From: Polytrichum commune
Lineage: Eukaryota > Streptophyta > Polytrichopsida > Polytrichales > Polytrichaceae
DNA: 64,000 nucleotides
Direction of reading: 5' to 3'
Assembly: GCA_950295325.1 (NCBI GenBank)
Contig: OX485808.1
Span: forward strand, 8,312,501 to 8,376,500
Every line of letters begins with the position of its first letter. Within the stretch, counting starts at the first letter, position 1. The translations under genes and the position numbers were made by a program. The notes under the pieces were generated by a model. The model was not told the DNA's origin and searched no databases. It saw nothing but the letters and a program-made list of their open reading frames with translations. Shown here one piece after another: positions 47,936 through 59,721 of this stretch.

Positions 47936-48439
47936 GTTTGATGTGATTGAATCAATGTGAAACACCCGATAATTTTATGGATCTAGATGTTTGTGATGAC
48001 CACTCACTTACAATCGAATTTTCATTTTTCTTTAAATATAATTTTTTCAACTTGGGTGTGTACTAGATAATAGTCATTGGTGGGCGAGCTCAACTGTTAT
48101 TCTAACGTAATTTCCATCAAGAAGAGATAATTGTGCACATCACTCATTTGAATTTCTTGCAATTGATATGTAATCGAACCAACATATGATGTTTTATGGA
48201 TGTGCATGGTAGATGTGTTTTGAATATGTGGTGGTTCTCACTAAGAAACTTTGGGTGGTGGGTGATATAATCTTTTCCCGATGAAACTTATAGAACGTGC
48301 TTTGTAGGCTAAGTAATGTTATGTTTACTCCTTGATTGCTAACAATGTGTTTGATATTAAAAATAGATGGTAGTTAATCTTAATCATACACGTATATTCA
48401 AGTGGCAATGTGTGGTTAAGTCTAAATCTGAGAATGCAA

Positions 48440-48700
48440 TCTATAAGACATATGTTTAAAGAGAAATTGAACAAAGCGCTAATAATTTGAGATTTATTCT
48501 AAGTTTTAAATTGACATAAATGGGAAGACCTATGTGGTCATATAAAAAGATAGAGGCTTCTCACTTTAGTAATGAATAAGATCTTCATATGAGCTCCAAA
48601 AATCACAAGGAACATGCCTAGTACCTGGATTTGGATTTGCTATTCACCTCATATTAATCGCGTAGGTAATGAATACTTAACCTACTAGAGGAGAAGTAAG
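48440..48700 (+). repeat. Dispersed repeat (TGACCACTTAATGAGC family), degraded copy
   Basis: Recognised by TTCATATGAGCTCCAAAAAT, GGATTTGGATTTGCTA and ACCTACTAGAGGAG, in the order seen at 38505-38825. Confidence 0.5.
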
Positions 48701-48869
48701 TGTAACTCCAAAAATGTTTGTCTTACACTCACTTACCTTAACGATCAATTCCCAAGTTTTTGATTTGCGTGCGATTTTATTGTCAGTCCAAGAAATAGAA
48801 GAATTGAGAACTATTGATGGAGGGAATTATCATGTACGTGCGTACCTCTCATTCTTCCAACATAAAACC

Positions 48870-48902
48870 TCACCCCCCTCTCCCCCCCCCCCCCTCCCCC
48901 CT
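48870..48902. repeat. C-rich low-complexity tract
   Basis: CCCCCCTCTCC runs into about ten C and CTCCCCCC. No coding meaning. Confidence 0.85.
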
Positions 48903-49310
48903 ATAGGTTTGTTGTCGATTCATCTCAGATGACCTCAACTAGACTACTCCGAAGTCTTAAAAGTTAATTCCAATGTCAAATAAACTACAAATAGTAACAT
49001 CTAAGTTGTATTTTACTTAGAGCTTTTATGTTGGACAAATGAGAGGTACGCACATATACAATTACTCCCTCTCTCCACTCAATACTAGCATATGAATCCT
49101 ACGCATTCGTCCACGTTGATGAAAGAACAATACAAATCTACCAATGTGCTAGATTTGTAAATTTTCCAGTTACATAAAACAAGGTTCAAGTAATGTAGGT
49201 TCTTGTTATAAGTCAATAAAGGACTTCTTGTTCCTTTTCTTTTTCTTTTTTATTTGGGCCTCTAGCAGGTTACTACTGACGTTATTGTAGTATCTAGTAA
49301 TTGAGGGCAG

Positions 49311-49493
49311 ACATTAAACACCCCCGCACGAACTTTCGAGGGTGTTAGATCCGGGCGGGGGCAGCCCTCTTGGGAAATTTTTGAACCCAACCAAAAACTG
49401 CTGCCCGCCCCGCCCAACTTTGAAAAAAACATTGTCCTTGCATTCTTGAAAGCCTGACACCCCCAGGGGCTTGAAAACAAGGGTGTTTAATGT
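49311..49493. mobile_element. Small GC-rich element with perfect 13-bp inverted ends
   Basis: ACATTAAACACCC at 49311-49323 and its exact reverse complement at 49481-49493. The ends can also be read as TTAA, then ACACCC, then interior, then GGGTGT, then TTAA, which would fit a TTAA-targeting (piggyBac-type) MITE. The interior is far more GC-rich than the flanks. Superfamily not certain. Confidence 0.55.
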
Positions 49494-50695
49494 ATGCCAA
49501 GAGAAATTGATGACCGATAAGAGACTTACCTATTATCTAAAGTATGTAGGCCTTATTTGGTCACCCTTCTTAATCGGATGCCTATATTAAGGTTTGCAGT
49601 CAAGAACAAACGCCACAAAATGATGTGTTAAAATCAGATGGGACCGTGTTGCCAAGAATTTAGACACCATTCTAGGGCCAAGAGTGAACACAATTGAAAG
49701 GACCTATGTAATAAATTGAAGAGAAAGTGATTCGTCACTATGGACACTTATATAACCATGCAATTATGAAACTTTCATCTGACCATCTTCACGAATCTCA
49801 AAATAAATTAGACTTCTTATAATGGAAGGGCATCTTTAGAGGTACATCTATTCACTTGGTTGTGAACCTAGACCCGATTTGTGAGGTTCAAGTTTCCAAT
49901 TTGGCAATGTCATTTCCTGAACAAGTTCAAGATCAACCACAATTTGCCACAGCATTGAAGATTGAATGAGCTTGCAGTGCTATAAATGCTCTGGTCGTAG
50001 AGCACACTGTAACACGTCAAGGTGCAAGTAAAGAGAACTGTGGATTACTTATCAGTGTTACAATTTTTATGGACATTATTTTGCTTCAAACAACACATAC
50101 ACGACCTAGCACATGCACTGTTAGCTGATATGACCACCTGAGCAAATTCCTCATACTGTAGTTGTGAAACATATATGCAATAAAATAAAATACAATAAAG
50201 GTACATTTCACTTAGTAAAAAAAGTGCTCCAGAGTCGGAAGACACAGAGAAATTATATTGCTAAAACCATGATTTGCAGTAAGCAATGTGCAGTACTACA
50301 GCAAGTCATAAGAATTTGTGTTGTACAAGTATGGGTGTCCTGACAATAACACCCGCCTCAGCACCTTGACTGAAAATATGGTCAAGAGGATACAACCCAT
50401 TCTAAATCCTGGGCAAAGATCCCCATATTTACAACAGGCTTGGCACGTCAATCAGACCATCCCAAAAGCCGATTTGGGCAAACCAACCCATACACTTGTT
50501 CCTTGTTGGATGCCTAAACCCTTGCCTCCAAGGAGCCAGTGTACGGGTTGGTTCGCCCCAGCCCCCAAAAGCCCCTGCGCTTAAACTTGCAGTAATTTCT
50601 ACATGATGACAATGCAGGTTAGCAATGAGCTAACCTGATATCTACAGTTACACTAGATAACAAGCAAAGTCATTTCTTGTACCGTATGGTTGTGA
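49494..50695. other. Non-coding, includes the probable 3' UTR of the minus-strand gene
   Basis: No gene supported. The C-rich frame at 50318-50584 has no recognisable family. Confidence 0.4.
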
Positions 50696-53600
50696 TTAGC
50701 AGAGAGCTGGCCTCTTATATTTGGGTGGCAGGCTTGGACATCTTTCATTCATGGATGCATAAGGCACTATTGTGTTGTAATCTGGCAACTCCATGTCATA
50801 CTCGCCCATTATCTGACAATAAGTCCGAGAAGCGTCATTCGTGCTGCACCAACTTGGCAATCTTGACACATCATCCTCAAAAAACTTTAACATATACGCA
50901 TCTCTTATCTGCAGTCAGGAGACACCAACAAACAGACAAAAGAGTTATTGGATGCTTTTCAGAAGAAGTTCAAATGAAATAAATACAAAATTAGAAATCA
51001 GATGATCAGGTTTATGGAAAACCTTTTTATCTGAGAGACACCAAGATGAGCAGCAGAACACATATACATGAGGACATAAAAATGCACAATGAATGCTTTG
51101 TACAAACTTACTGTGAACTCAGTAACTTGGATAGACTTAGAAAGTGAGCCAAAAAGACCAGCTTCCTTGTACATTTGAAGTATAAAAGCAACACATGTTG
51201 TGGAAGATCCGTCACTGTACACCCAATCATCCTTTTCAGGGATTGCCAGCAAAGTTCCAAAGGGGATACCGCGCCTCTCAGTCTCGATCATTACACTTGG
51301 CAAGTCCAAGCCCTAAATTTTTCAACAAGGATAGCCAGTCAGAGACAGATAAATCATCAGCATGTTCCATTTATTATTCAATTGGAACAGTTTTGACTCC
51401 AACAAAATTTGAAGCACAGGGGGTAGAGAATTTTAGAGACTTGCATGATACTTCAAACAATCAATAAGTAGAACACTTTGCTCCACAACAGACATACACT
51501 ACTAAATAAGGTTCATGAGTAAGCTTAAAATTATCAGTGTCAATCATTCTGACAGATGGCCACCAACTATACACCATAAGACACTGGTGAAGAAGTTCTA
51601 GTGAAGTTCAGACCTTTGTGCCAAGGCGTTTGTTTAAAGCTTCATTCCACATGTTTGATGCATAATCTGGTTGGAGACGGGTCCACATTGTTATTACCGA
51701 TGCCACCTGTCAAACAAAACCGACAAGAGAGCTGAAAATACAACAGACCAGTCTTTGGAGCTTTAAGAATAAGTTCAGCTGTTGTATTATCTCCCCTCCA
51801 GCTAGAGGCACAAATAAGAGGCCCCTTTCTGGAATGTCAAGAACATCAATGCATCAACACTGGTGGATACAAGTTCACAACCAGCATGACCTTCCATCAA
51901 ATATCAGCACATATGCACGATGTAATAGAAGCAACTGCACAGCCTCAGAATATTGCTCGACAGAACAGATTATCACCACTGACCAGATTGGCATCAAGTG
52001 GAGGAGGATAATTTGCAGTGGGGGTGTCAATCCAGCTGAAAATCATGTTGTGGTAGCCATAGGGTTTCCCATCCATACGACGAGCATAATCCCATGCAGC
52101 TGTGTTATTGAAATGCACGCGCATCTCAGGGTGCAGTGGCAGCAGTGCAATATGTGGATTTGCATTGTCCTTTAATTGCAAGGCCCACCACTCTTCCCAT
52201 GGTATAACCACTATTACCTCCTCTCCCTGCAGGAATAAGATGGAACATTATGAGTGCAAATAAAGAATCCTGCAATACTACACTAAAAAGCTCCCTGTCA
52301 CACTCTTACTATTGTCACATTGTGCTCATTGAACAATTGTTAAAAATCAAGGCCCTATCTGCGCCAGAAGTTCTTGTTATCTCTACAAAAGTCCTCAGTG
52401 CCTGCTGCTATAATGCTAGTGAGATCACTTCAACATATCTCACAAGTTGAATATTTAGGGCATCCCCGTGATCCAATTAGCTCAATGTGCCGATGAAGGT
52501 GCAAGCACTGAGGAGATAGACAACTATAAAGGAGCTAGCTTCTGATAGCAAATTGTGCAAGACATAACAACAAATAGAGATGTCAAAAAGCAGATGCTTA
52601 CTGCTGCATTCTCATGACCAGATTCTCCAACCCATAGCTTGTCATCATCATCCCGTAAACAGACTGCTGTGTGCCCTGAGTATGCACCTGTCACCCATTT
52701 CTCCAATGTCTCAAATCCTCCCCAGCGACCACGAATTTTTGAAAGTGCCAAGAAGTCTCCAGACTGGATATCCGCAGTGGTAACGTTGGTGACCCATGGG
52801 TCGGTGCGCTTGATGAGAGTAGCCCCCATGTGGTTTTTCAGGAAAGCAATGTTCGCACTTTCACCCCATCTTGAGTTTGAAAAGATTGGTAGAGCATCCC
52901 ACAATGCCACTAGGGTTCCCAACATGCCAGCCGGCATTAAGAACACTGAGATTCCGTTTTTCTGCACCTGTAAGCCACTCCAGTGCAATACTCAATCTAC
53001 TGGCCCATCCCTTTAAAAAATCATTGCAAGTATTGATGTTTAAACAAAACTTACAGATAAAGGTAGCTAGTAAAGCATAAACTAATAATCAACAGAGACA
53101 GTTAATCCTAAGGGTTCAACGGCATATACTCAATACAAAGCAATCAAAAACTAGAGAGAAATAGAAAACTAACACACATGCGGCAATAGCCAAACGGTGA
53201 CAAAGCCATATAACAAAGGGCCATCCATCCACAACACATGCCTCATCTCTTTGAAAGTGATGTCACATCAAAACGCTTGACTCCATGTAGTTGCGTTTGA
53301 AGAATTCAGACTTGAAAAACAAGAAACATTCAGCTCTCATCTTTGGAGGCATCGATGGAAACAGAATTCCCAATTGGGAAAAATAAACGTACATATTCGA
53401 GTTCTCCTTCTTCCCACTCCTGAATCTTCAATGTGTGATTACGAGCAATAAAGTAGTAGTCCCATGTCACTCGATAAGGAGTGGCAAACACGTAGAGGTC
53501 CAGGCAAGTCCAGCTGTGAGGGGCGCTTGTCTGCAATCAGAAATTCTAGTCAGGAGCCCAAGAAATAAATAGTGAAACAGATGGCACCCTTCAAATCAAA

Positions 53601-54384
53601 CTCACAGCCGATACTCACGAATCATTCTGTTCTATCAATCCTTATCATGAGCTTCCTCGCCAGGGTTATGGTACCATAAGATGCTTCCTGGTTCATCTTC
53701 TCTGATGCCGAACTATGATTTCCACGCGGAATTTGAGAGGGTCTCGAGCTATATGAGACTGCCATGTGGCAGATTTGAAGAATGATTATTTACTAGAAGC
53801 CGAAGCAGAAAGCACTCAACAGTAACGTGATTTTTCAGCTTCATTGCATACTATAGTGGAAAGGGCTTCAACGTTTGGCAAAAGATAACGCACACGACCA
53901 GACCTTCTGCCGACTGGTAACGAGATCATTCACAGAATGAATTGAACTGACCAAAAAAAAATTAAAGTTTCAAAAGTTACAAAACAGGGAGAAATAACTT
54001 TACCTTGATGTGAACAACACCGCCACCTCGCTTCCCTTCCTCGGGAGAATCGAGGAACTCGAACCAAGCCTCATTGTCATAGAAGCATGCACCCTTCCAC
54101 GTGACATTATCATTCTCCGATTTCACACCACCGACAAATTTCGGCAACAAGTCCACAGCACTGTGAAAGGTTCGGAGCAGCGGCCAGGCGATCGAATGAG
54201 GCAAAGCTGGTAGAAGGTCTTCAGGCAGCACGAGCGGCTTGAATGCGTAAGCATCAGCATTTTTCAAGCTCAAAAGAACCAGACTCGTCAACAAGAACAC
54301 AACCAATTGAAAGTAGTGGCTCCTCATATTCGATATAATTTCATTTCTCTGTCCACCTCCAGTACCTCGCAACTCCATCGCCAA
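50696..54384 (-). CDS. Plant-conserved secretory protein, likely permuted papain-fold (NlpC/P60-like) hydrolase; seven exons, 544 aa
   Basis: Exons on the minus strand: 54384-54004, 53530-53393, 52967-52602, 52226-51984, 51706-51614, 51312-51112, 50908-50696. All borders fall between codons and have GT-AG signals. A hydrophobic helix at about residues 25-40 suggests a signal peptide or anchor. The order FATPYRVTWDYYF, GDFLALSKIRGRWGGFETLE, SGHTAVCL, GKPYGYHNMIFSWID, DDWVYSDGSSTTCVAFIL and CPSLPPKY is that of a conserved plant family (as in Arabidopsis At4g27020 and At5g54870). Some family members carry an inositol-phosphatase label; I see no such motif. A GDFL motif, then His (about 272, in SGHTAV), then Cys (about 447, in STTCVAF), is the order of permuted papain-fold enzymes. 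That function is inference. Confidence 0.88.
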
Positions 54385-55004
54385 CGCCTACTAAACCAAC
54401 CTATTAATCTTCACCTCCGCATCTCAATCGCCATATCTGCAAATTCTCAACTGGTTCACAGAAAGCTCAAACACAAAAACAAAAACAAAACAGAAATATC
54501 GAACCCTACAGTGTACCGCTTTTTCGAACAGTCCTATCGCAATACGGAAGCGCTACTCGGCAAGTAACAGGTGGCGGTGTTGAACAAAATTGCTCCAACT
54601 GCGTTGTTGCACGCTACAAAGAAAGTGGGGGCCCGCCATAGCTGTATTCTATGATCGGAGGATCTCATTGCAGCGTCTACCAAAATGCCGGAATTTTTTT
54701 TAATTAATAAAAGAATCCCGCAAACGATATGAAGGCACGGTATGAGTAATTGAGCCTGCCTTTGTGGAGGTCGATCGAAGTGTGCGGGATCAACTGAAGA
54801 TTCCACGAGGATATCCGCCATAGCCTGTGTGTGTCTCGGTCTGTCTCTGTCTGTTTGTCTCTCTTTGGTCTGCCTTATGGCAAACGGATGGATGAATGGA
54901 TGAATATAAGGATGGATGGATGAATTAATGTATGAGCTGGACCCATGGTTGGATGTCATGAAGTTGTGATGTTCATTTCAATTTTTCGAAACCTACTATG
55001 GTAG
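54385..55004. other. 5' flank of the minus-strand gene
   Basis: It contains a TCTGTCTG-type pyrimidine tract (54835-54865) and a (GGAT)n microsatellite (54886-54920). No coding region beyond the start codon is supported. Confidence 0.4.
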
Positions 55005-55735
55005 ATGGGTCTTAAATGGTTACTTTTCTCCAACTAGCCCACTTTCTCCTAGGATATGAAACACACGATTAGTACAAGGTGGTTAGCAAATCCCAAATGG
55101 AGGTTGTAGCCACTTTCCTCATACTCTTCAGAGCTCGTATGAATTTTTTATTCATTATCAAAGTGGAGATTTTGGTGCTCATTGAATGATCATATGGGTC
55201 TTTTCAATCATGTTGACTATTGAGTGTTGAATGGTTATCATATTTTGAGTGTGCGATCCAATCTCTGTAAACACATGTGTTTTTTATATTCATTTTTGAG
55301 CCACACCAAACCACATACCACTTGAACATAAAATATCCTAATAAAGAACGTAGTTGAATAATGGTTGTCTACCTTTAAGGTGGATGTGCCTAAACACAAC
55401 ATAGCAATGATATGGACATCTATATTTGAGATGGTATGTGGTTAGGTGTGGATCTAAAAAAGGGCACCAAAAAAAACATGTATTTGGAAGAAATTGGACT
55501 ACATGCTCAAAATATACTAACCATTCTAGGCTCACTAGTCAACAATATTGGGAGGGCGGGGCTATATGACTACTCAATGAGCACATGAATCTTCAATTTG
55601 ATAATACAAGGTATCTACATGAGCTATGACAATGATGAGGCAAACGGCTACATGCATGATTTGGATTTGCTAATCCTCTTCTTGCACTAAATGAGTGTTT
55701 CATATCCTACGAGAAGCGGGTGCAAAGAGAAAAGG
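55005..55735. repeat. Head-to-head inverted pair of the TGACCACTTAATGAGC-family repeat
   Basis: The minus-orientation copy at about 55005-55330 and the plus-orientation copy at about 55405-55735 form an inverted repeat with a spacer of roughly 75 bp. Landmarks pair off, such as AGCCACACCAAACCACATACC against GGTATGTGGTTAGGTGTGG. A third partial plus copy follows at about 55890-56045. Non-coding. Confidence 0.65.
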
Positions 55736-56049
55736 ATTTGAATAACACATGACTACCTCATATATTTATATTGAAACGTTCTCTACGATTCTCTCAATTT
55801 GGCTGAAATCATGCTCCAGTCTACCGAACCAAATATGTTTTAAGATCTACAATATGTGGGCCTTATGTATACGCTCTTCTTGAGTGGGAACCTATACTTG
55901 AGTGGTATATGGCAAGGCTTGTAGCTAAAATCAGACACCAACAAGACGTGTGTGGAACGATGAGATTGGACTATATGTTCAAAATATACACCTTAAACCA
56001 AGTTCAATTGTTACCATAATTACGAGGGTCCATGTGATCAATTTAAGAA

Positions 56050-56612
56050 AGATCATCTTTCACTTTGTAGATCTCCTAACAATTTTACATCCCAATCCCA
56101 ATTATAAAGTCAAAAATAACAAGTTTTTTGGTTGTGATTGCTAACCGGATGAGAGGATGCTTGAATTTTGATCCCATGGTCAAAAATCTATGTATTGGTT
56201 AAAGCCTTGAGAGTTTTTTTACCACAATTGCGGTCCTAACTGAGAGGTATGGACAATAGTTTTTTATAAAGGCCAACCCTAAGGGCTTTCCTTGCTTAAA
56301 AAGCAATCTTCATTCTTTCATATGAATCGGTGCCGTAGGTGTCATCACAATGTCCTCGGGATACATGGAATGCCTTGCCCATTCTTTTTCTTTTTCTTTT
56401 TCTATATAGAAACATGTGAAAAATGAGACCAAGTTCTTAAGTGAAGTTGAAAGTGCCCACAATAGGGCCACCCACCTTCACATGAGGTGCAAACTAAGCT
56501 TTTGTGTGAGCTTAGGTCCCAAGAAATAGTAGAAATGAAGTAAACTATTAAAAGTCAAGTTTGGAACTCAAGTGGAGACAAATGACTGAAACTATTCTCA
56601 TGGGGACATCCT
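56050..56612. other. No gene seen
   Basis: AT-rich non-coding sequence with a CTTTTT microsatellite around 56384-56403. Confidence 0.4.
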
Positions 56613-56616
56613 ATTA

Positions 56617-56900
56617 GGGGTTGTTTACATCATGGACAATGGAGTTGTCCCAAGGCTATGTAAAATTAGTGATTGGTTGTTGAACTCGACCCGAGACCAC
56701 TTTAGTTTACACCAAGGAGAAAATGTTAGAGTGACCATGGAGTTTGAGGTCCCCAAAATATATGTTTTAAAGCCTACATTATCCACTGACATGTTCTAAC
56801 GGATTTTGCAATGGAAGAGGCAAAAAAGGTGGTCTGGTACGAAAAAGCAGGGCCCATGTCAAAGACGTATTGTTATAATTAATATTTAATCATTTTTTTG
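56617..56900. mobile_element. Tourist-like MITE, left part only
   Basis: GGGGTTGTTTACATCATGGA follows TTA (56614-56616) and aligns over about 280 bp with the left half of 20028-20590. The right half and right end are absent. Confidence 0.65.
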
Positions 56901-57445
56901 GGGGGGGATTGCATATACAATGGTGGCTCCCTTTTATTACATACTAACCAGTGAACAGGGAGTTTATGGGATGACTCTAAATTTTGCCCCTCTTTTCACA
57001 TGTCATTCAATAGTTCTCCATGGTCATTTAGTTGATGCCTACGCTTAGTCACTTAATTCAGTGAAAAACCTAACGTTTTTGGGCTTCGCGGTCATTTTCC
57101 CTAAGTTTGTATAAGCAATCGATTACAAAACTGACAAATAAAATAAAAGCTTAGTTCGTATACTAAGTTGAAGGCAATTCATCAATTTAAGGCAATTTGC
57201 ACATTATTTCAACTTTGATTACTATGTATGATAAAATATCATTTCAAATCATATTTTGAAAGAAATCAAAAGTATTCAAGTACGAAAATATAAGAAACCC
57301 TCAATAATACATGGAAAAAACACCAAAAAACATCATATCGGCACTCAACATACGAAATCAATACCCTTAAACATCAAATAAGCGATATTCTTGCGCATTT
57401 AAGGGGGTATTCATTGCATTGAGCTTACAACTTGTAAGAGTCATT
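56901..57445. other. No gene seen
   Basis: AT-rich non-coding sequence. Confidence 0.35.
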
Positions 57446-57449
57446 GATT

Positions 57450-57890
57450 GTAAGTCCCATTTCCCATTGAGATGTGCATAGTTAGCTACAATCTTGGTGT
57501 ATATGTTGTAGTATTAGAGAGGTTTCTTTGTACATGCTTTTCTTTTTGTGATATTGGTTGTCATTGTTTTTGAATACATGTCATATATTCTTTTTTTTCT
57601 TAGTAGTTCTTAAATTCAAGATCTAAGATTTAAGATTCACGAACAACGGCTAGTGTTTGTCAATATTAAGAATTTACTTGATAAATTATGGTATTGAAAT
57701 GTACATATTTAGTTACAATCTTGATGTATATTTTGTAATGCTGAAGAATTATTTTTGTTTTGTGACATTAGTTGTTATTGTTTTTAAATGCACGTCATAT
57801 ATTGTTTTTTTCCGTAGTAGTTATTCAATTCAAGATTTAAGATTTAAGATTCACAAACAACAGCTAGGGTTTGTCTAGATTAAAGGTTAA
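57450..57890. repeat. Direct tandem duplication of about 220 bp
   Basis: The first unit, about 57450-57664, and the second, about 57675-57890, share AGTTAGCTACAATCTTGGTG/TAGTTACAATCTTGATG, GTCATATATT and AAGATTTAAGATTCAC. Non-coding. Confidence 0.65.
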
Positions 57891-57920
57891 CTTTATGTAT
57901 TGAACACCTTGTATTAAAAA

Positions 57921-57949
57921 GTGTGTGTGTGTGTGTGCGCGAGTGTGTG
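57921..57949. repeat. (GT)n microsatellite
   Basis: GT dinucleotides interrupted by GCGCGA. Confidence 0.9.
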
Positions 57950-58446
57950 TATGATAGAATTCTTTTTGATGATGATTATTTCTATCCATCGGATTTTGAA
58001 GATGATAAAAGTGTTGGAGAGCTAGAATGTATTACTTATCGATTTCACATCACCAAGAAAAAAAATAAAAGCGTTTGCATATTTTATGAGCGTACATGGC
58101 ATATATAATTACGTAATTATGTGTATTTTTTTTACAATCATTCAATATTTTTCTTTTTATAATATCTTTTATTTATTATTTAAATTTACATGTGTTGTCA
58201 TTTGTATAGATTTCTTTTTGTAAATGATGATTAGAATGTTGCTCAAATTGAGATTACAAGGTTACAAGAGCAAAAAAAAATGTATAACCAACCATATGTT
58301 TCAACAGACGAAGATCTTCAAAATATAATAGGAAGCCTCAAAGATAGAAGAATTTCTTCAAAATATTTAGAGAGATGATGATGTAAGTGTCGAAACTTCA
58401 ACAATTCAAAAAACATACTTCTAATTATCAGATTGGGAGTTGGATT

Positions 58447-59721
58447 TTAATGAGAATGATGGATGTAATGAAATATTAGGTATTTCATCTTCTCCCCTGC
58501 TACCTTTGCAGCTACACCTTCATGGGGAAGTTGCATCCTTCCCACATGGAATCCAACATGTGGATCACGACGGAGTCTGACGTCTGCAGGAATAGGAACA
58601 CGCTGGTTGTGAATTTCACAATAATTGTGAAGTACGCAACACGCTAAAGTAACCAACGCTGCTTTTTCTACAGACATATTAAATGCTTTAAGAATGCGCC
58701 AACGATTCTTTAAAGTACCAAAAGCTTGCTCGATTACCACACGTCCCTGGTTGACAGAGGAGTCAAACCTGTGGAATCCAAAGAAAACTCATAGTCAAAA
58801 TTTATAAAGATCATATCATGTGCAAAACATGAATAATATTAAAAAAACATGCAAATAAACCGAGCCATACCTAATTTTATCCACCATTGCCGGATATCCT
58901 GGTTTAAAATTCTTCAACATGTATGGTCTGCTAGGATAAACAGTGTTGCCCACCAAATAGGGTCGGATCTCCATTCCATTGAGATGGATGATCGGCTCAG
59001 CTAAAATTTGTATTCTACTCAACTGTGTAGCTAGGGAGGATACCGCAAATTACCCTGCATCATGGACACCACCGGGCTGTCCCGTACATACGTTCCAAAA
59101 CATTATATTTGTATCGCAAACCGCTTGCAACACAATACTATGGAAATGTTTTCTATTGTAAAAAATTTGGGGCATGGGAGTGTGTCGTCTACTGGGTCTG
59201 GTGCCCGACCCTAAAGCCCGACACACTATCATAGTATACTTGCGAATAGTGGACTCTCCGCATCCATACAAATTGTGCATTCTAGCAAAACTTACCCCAT
59301 GAGCTAATCGGTACAAGACAAGTTTTACTTGCTTTCTTACCGGAACGGGGGGTCTAACAAACGTAGCAGCGGTAGGACGCAAAAACGGTGTCAATAAATC
59401 CACCAAAGCCTCAAATGCTAAAAATTCCATACGATAAGTTTGTCAATACCTCAAATTTAACATTTGGGGGGAAGTATGCCAGACATCACCCTTTACAATG
59501 TCGTGATGGATGTATTGGCGAGGCTCCACCCACCACATGCGACGAGGAAATTGCTGCCTCCACGCCATCGCAGCAAAAAGTGGGAGCAAACGGCGCATCG
59601 AGTGTCCTCTCGCGATGTCGAATGGAACATACGGCACTACACGGCAACGTCTACAAGCGTGGAACGTCACTAGAACAACCAAGAACGCGAAGAACACCAT
59701 GATGGAGTGGTCTGCCATCAC
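58447..59721 (-). pseudogene. PIF/Harbinger transposase, nearly full frame but catalytically incomplete
   Basis: One minus-strand frame runs from ATG at 59721 to the stop at 58447. It is broken by TGA at 59443-59445 and TAA at 59050-59052. A 102-bp intron (58769-58870, GT-AG) joins DKIR to FDSSVNQGRVVIEQ. Family blocks seen in order: LYGCGESTIRKYTMIVCRAL, FYNRKHFHSIVLQAVCD, WNVCTGQPGGVHDAG (second catalytic Asp), PYLVGNTVYP, VVIEQAFGTLKNRWRIL (catalytic Glu) and ACCVLHNYCEIHNQRVP. The block with the first catalytic Asp (normally GAIDGTHI, between CRAL and FYNRK) is missing, so an in-frame internal deletion removed it. Stops plus the missing Asp make it non-functional, yet the rest is well kept, suggesting a fairly recent loss. 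Confidence 0.85.

Noticed and set aside
50318-50584. Possible proline-rich gene
   Set aside because: Lies just beyond the stop of the minus-strand gene, with no recognisable domain or splice partners.
52639-53016. 125-codon plus-strand frame
   Set aside because: Antisense of exon 3 of the minus-strand hydrolase-like gene.
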